A stretch of 35,723 nucleotides of DNA. Origin: Pseudomonas marginalis. GTDB lineage: Bacteria > Pseudomonadota > Gammaproteobacteria > Pseudomonadales > Pseudomonadaceae. Positions 33,135 to 35,723 of the stretch are shown here, in pieces. Each line of letters starts with the position of its first letter. The first letter of the stretch is position 1. The notes under the pieces were generated by a model, which was given only the letters and a program-made list of their open reading frames with translations, made no database searches and was not told the DNA's origin. The position numbers were made by a program, and so were the translations under genes. The stretch spans positions 1 through 35,723 of the forward strand of contig NZ_LKEG01000011.1 of assembly GCF_001645105.1 (NCBI RefSeq). The letters are read 5' to 3'.

Positions 33135-33823
33135 TCCTGCAAGGCGAACGCCACCGCAGCCTGCGCATGCAGCTCGGTGGTGTCCAGCAGCGGCAGGCGG
33201 CTGTGTTCGGGTTTGATCAGCAGGCTGATTTCCGTGCAACCGAGGATGATCGCCTGGGCGCCGCGTGCGGCCAGGGACTCGATCACCCGTTGGTAGACCT
33301 GGCGTGATGTGTCGCTGATCACCCCGACGCACAATTCTTCATAGATGATCCGATGCACCGCCTGGCGCGCGTCCGCCTCGGGCACCAGCACGGTCAGGCC
33401 TTGGGCCGCCAGGCGGGATGTGAGGAAATCCTGCTCCATGGTGAACGCGGTGCCGAGCAGGCCGACTGTGAGCGTGCCGGCGTCCACGGCCGCCGCGCCG
33501 GCAGCGTCGGCGATATGCAGGAACGGAATCGAGACGGCCGCTTCAATACGCGGCGCCACGAGGTGCATGGTGTTGGTACACAGCACCACGCACTCCGCAC
33601 CGCCGGCCTGCAGACGGCGCGCGGCGTCTTCGAGGATCAGCGCGGTATCGTCCCAGCGGCCGGCGTGTTGAGCCTGCTCCACTGGGCCGAAATCTACGCT
33701 GTACATCAGCAGTTGCGCCGAACGCAGCGGGCCGAGTTGGTCGCGCACGCGTTGGTTGATGATGCGGTAGTACTCGGCGCTGGACTCCCAGCTCATGCCG
33801 CCGATAAGGCCGATGGTGCGCAT
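33131..33823 (-). CDS. aspartate/glutamate racemase family protein
   Basis: A 230-residue PLP-independent racemase fold with the two catalytic cysteines, Cys82 (VLCTNTMH) and Cys196 (LGCTEI), and the N-terminal IGLIGGMSWESSAEYY of the aspartate racemase/YgeA group. YgeA-type enzymes racemise various amino acids with broad specificity, so the substrate is left open. Short monocistronic unit convergent with the GNAT gene. Confidence 0.92.
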   Translation of the reverse strand: MRTIGLIGGMSWESSAEYYRIINQRVRDQLGPLRSAQLLMYSVDFGPVEQAQHAGRWDDTALILEDAARRLQAGGAECVVLCTNTMHLVAPRIEAAVSIPFLHIADAAGAAAVDAGTLTVGLLGTAFTMEQDFLTSRLAAQGLTVLVPEADARQAVHRIIYEELCVGVISDTSRQVYQRVIESLAARGAQAIILGCTEISLLIKPEHSRLPLLDTTELHAQAAVAFALQD

Positions 33824-33913
33824 GCGGTGCTCCTGGCAAGGAAAGTCGCTTCACCTTACGCATCAGCCGTTGATTAGTCATACGCAGTTACCAGCGAAAT
33901 GACCGGTGCAGTT

Positions 33914-34074
33914 CTACAGGTCGAGGTTGATCCAGCCCGGCTTGGCCTCTTCCGGTGCCACGGCGTTGATCTGCTTGCCGGTCGCCCGCTCCACGCGCCG
34001 CGCCACTTGCGGGTCATCAAACGAGTAGGTGAGGGTGCCGTGTTATAGGACTGCCCGATGGTTGCGGTGCTCAT
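33914..34074 (-). pseudogene. small conserved-looking gene broken by a one-base deletion
   Basis: On the minus strand the ATG at 34074, with GAGGACAAGC upstream, starts MSTATIGQSYNT, after which the frame turns to low-quality sequence rich in Arg, Ser and Thr. Shifting frame near 34040 gives a coherent tail, LTYSFDDPQVARRVERATGK, then INAVAPEEAKPGWINLDL and TAG at 33914-33916. Restoring one G near 34040 (CCGTG to CCGGTG on the plus strand) makes a 53-residue protein. It is either a recent frameshift or a sequencing error. No known family recognised. Confidence 0.6.
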
Positions 34075-34273
34075 GCTTGTCCTCCCACGGTTCCAAGTGG
34101 CGGCACTTTAGGAAGTGTGGGCAAAACAAAACAGACTCAGAAATACCTCATTACGGCGGATCAGCTTGCTTGGAGCCGCCGGGCTCATTACCAAAAAGCC
34201 GTTAATCGTACGGCCAGTGGCTGCATCTGCCATGATCGACGCTAGTTACCTGGCCCACCCAAGGAAATCCGCA

Positions 34274-34768
34274 ATGGACGATGTACAGCAACTGGGCGAG
34301 ATGCTTCGTCACTACGCCGATAGCGAAGCGCACAAGAAACAGCAATTCGATGTGCAATCGGCCCGCTGGGCGCAAAAGCTCGCAGAGCTGTTCGGGCAGA
34401 TCGAGCAGTGGCTGGAACCGGTAAAGACCGTGGGACTGCTGGAGGTGCATCGCGAGGCTTACGTTGCCAGCGGCCCGAGCGTGCCGGTGGAGACATCGAC
34501 CTTCAAGACCGAAAAGCTGACCGTACAGATCACCGGCAAGCCGGTCGAGTTCGTGCCCGATGTGATGGGTGTAGGCGGGTTGATCTCCGTGTCCGTCATG
34601 GGCTTGACCGCTGCGCGGCATGGCAGCGTTTCCTTGGTGCTGCCCGCAGACAAGAACGACTGGCTGTGGAAGAAAACCAATGGCCTGAAAGACCCCGACA
34701 CCTTTGGCTTCGACGCCAACTTCCTGGCCTCGCAGTTGCAAAGCCTGATTCCACGCGAACGCGGCTGA
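34274..34768 (+). CDS. hypothetical protein (164 aa)
   Basis: The ATG at 34274 with AAGGAA about 8 bases upstream is preferred over the open frame back to 34115. The product has an N-terminal helical, possibly coiled-coil part (DVQQLGEMLRHYADSEAHKK to about residue 50) and a beta-rich C-terminal half (KLTVQITGKPVEFVPDVMGV, then GSVSLVLPADKNDWLW). There is no signal peptide or membrane helix. I do not recognise the family. Single plus-strand gene with no clear operon partner. Confidence 0.7.
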   Translation: MDDVQQLGEMLRHYADSEAHKKQQFDVQSARWAQKLAELFGQIEQWLEPVKTVGLLEVHREAYVASGPSVPVETSTFKTEKLTVQITGKPVEFVPDVMGVGGLISVSVMGLTAARHGSVSLVLPADKNDWLWKKTNGLKDPDTFGFDANFLASQLQSLIPRERG

Positions 34769-34908
34769 GTGTCAGCGCGGGGTCGCCACGACCGCTGGGC
34801 TGCTGGAGCATCGCCGGCGGGTCAAGCCGACTCGGGCAATAACGCTAATTTTTCAGGATTGGCTATACCTACAGCTCAACATGTCGATGATGACTGCCAG
34901 GGAGTTCA

Positions 34909-35583
34909 ATGATGAAACTAAGGCTACTGATCAGCACGCTGTGCGTTGCGTCAATCGCGATGGCAGGCTGTGCCAGCAAGGTCACTCAACCGGATGAGTA
35001 TTCCGGCTTTCTCTCGGACTACAGCCAGCTCAAGGAAGCCAAATCCCCTTCGGGTGCCGAAGTGATGCGCTGGGTCGACCCCAAACTCGACCTGAGCCGC
35101 TATACCGCGGTGTACATCGAACCGACCCAGTTCTATCCCAAACCGCAGGCGACCGCGAAAATCCCCGACAGTACCCTCACTGGTATCAACGCCTACTACA
35201 GCCAGGCACTTAGGCGGGAGCTGGAAAAATCCCTGCCCCTGGCCAATGGTCCTGGCCCCGGCGTGATGGTGGTACGTGCGGCGATCACCGCCGTCAGCAG
35301 CAAGACCGAAGGCCTCAAGCCTTATGAGTTCATCCCCGTGGCTCTGGTTGCCGCGGCGGTAAGTACCGGCACCGGCATCCGTGATCAGGAAACCACCCTG
35401 GGCACCGAGGCGCAGTTTCTCGACGGCTCAAGTGGCAAGGTGCTAGCCCAAGTGGTGCGCAAAGGCACCGGCAAGCCATTGGCCAATGACTCGCAGGTGA
35501 TGAAAGCTGACGATGTAAAAGGCGTGATTGATGGGTGGGCGTCCGACTTGCATCAGTCGTACCTCAAGCTCAAACGCCTCTAA
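34909..35583 (+). CDS. DUF3313 family lipoprotein
   Basis: A 224-residue lipoprotein with signal and lipobox IAMAGC (Cys21). The mature part follows DUF3313: YSGFLSDYSQLKEA near the start, then RYTAVYIEPTQFYP, an Ala/Val-rich central segment (FIPVALVAAAVSTGTGIRDQ) and AQFLDGSSGKVLAQVVRKG. ATG 34909 and ATG 34912 are both possible, with GGGAG upstream favouring them about equally. DUF3313 function is not established. Confidence 0.85.
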   Translation: MMKLRLLISTLCVASIAMAGCASKVTQPDEYSGFLSDYSQLKEAKSPSGAEVMRWVDPKLDLSRYTAVYIEPTQFYPKPQATAKIPDSTLTGINAYYSQALRRELEKSLPLANGPGPGVMVVRAAITAVSSKTEGLKPYEFIPVALVAAAVSTGTGIRDQETTLGTEAQFLDGSSGKVLAQVVRKGTGKPLANDSQVMKADDVKGVIDGWASDLHQSYLKLKRL

Positions 35584-35664
35584 ATCCGCAGGGATTGGCT
35601 TTGTATCGCAGGGACATGCCCTAATGCCAGTCAGTTAAGGAGCAGCAAGAGCGAAAAGTAACCC

Positions 35665-35705
35665 GTGGCGAGGGAGCTTGCTCCCGCTGGACTGCGCAGC
35701 AGTCC
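35665..35705. repeat. REP-like intergenic repeat of fluorescens-group genomes
   Basis: GTGGCGAGGGAGCTTGCTCC and the following bases contain the dyad GGGAGC-TT-GCTCCC, followed by a second hairpin GGACTG-CGCAG-CAGTCC. This matches the widespread repeat starting with a dyad of this type in P. fluorescens intergenic regions. It lies 82 bases after the DUF3313 stop. Confidence 0.75.
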
Positions 35706-35723
35706 CAGTCTTTTGAAACAAAG

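Overview
The window reads as a chromosomal segment of a Pseudomonas of the fluorescens group. Codon use is GC-rich throughout. MvaU, DUF4946 and DUF3313 are pseudomonad families, the 4-hydroxyphenylpyruvate dioxygenase has the length and ligand layout of the P. fluorescens enzyme, and the right edge carries a repeat of the kind scattered through fluorescens genomes. I see no rRNA, tRNA, CRISPR, insertion sequence or prophage. These identifications come from motifs and remembered family features; no database search was run.

Layout. 1-3.7 kb: a truncated alpha/beta hydrolase diverges from a CGNR zinc-finger gene across a promoter rich in GTTAC/GTAAC half-sites. On the minus strand follow DUF1883, a 55-residue protein, alkB and ada, a putative DNA/RNA alkylation-repair operon whose Ada lacks three of the four usual zinc cysteines. 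3.9-6.4 kb: a two-gene dihaem cytochrome operon resembling tsdB-tsdA (thiosulfate to tetrathionate), then small conserved proteins. 6.6-15.3 kb: galU, glutathione reductase, a KfrA-like coiled-coil DNA binder diverging from a tyrosine recombinase, ahpC and ahpF with an OxyR-like site, glyoxalase I, DUF4946 and MvaU. Much of this block is oxidative and electrophile defence: gor supplies glutathione for gloA, and AhpF reduces AhpC.

15.5-24.3 kb: a CSS-type c-di-GMP phosphodiesterase, two LysR regulators with divergent or adjacent targets (a DMT exporter; an aldo/keto reductase and an atypical SDR), hpd for tyrosine catabolism, and a RarD-like permease. 24.3-28.1 kb: an MFS permease, a CdaR-type regulator and glycerate kinase, which together look like a glycerate or sugar-acid uptake unit. 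28.1-32.4 kb: a minus-strand set of LuxR regulator, PF13557-type outer-membrane protein, MFS permease and HDAC-like amidohydrolase. Its substrate is unknown, and I regard it as the best candidate here for an undescribed pathway. 32.6-35.7 kb: a GNAT acetyltransferase, an Asp/Glu racemase family protein, a small gene broken by an apparent one-base deletion, a hypothetical protein, a DUF3313 lipoprotein and the repeat.

Packing is tight. Three convergent gene pairs overlap through their stop codons and a fourth abuts. Several starts were moved inward from the longest open frame because a Shine-Dalgarno sequence or the family N-terminus fits better (mvaU with TTG, rarD with GTG, DUF4946, hpd, the aldo/keto reductase, garK, and the MFS and outer-membrane genes of the LuxR operon).
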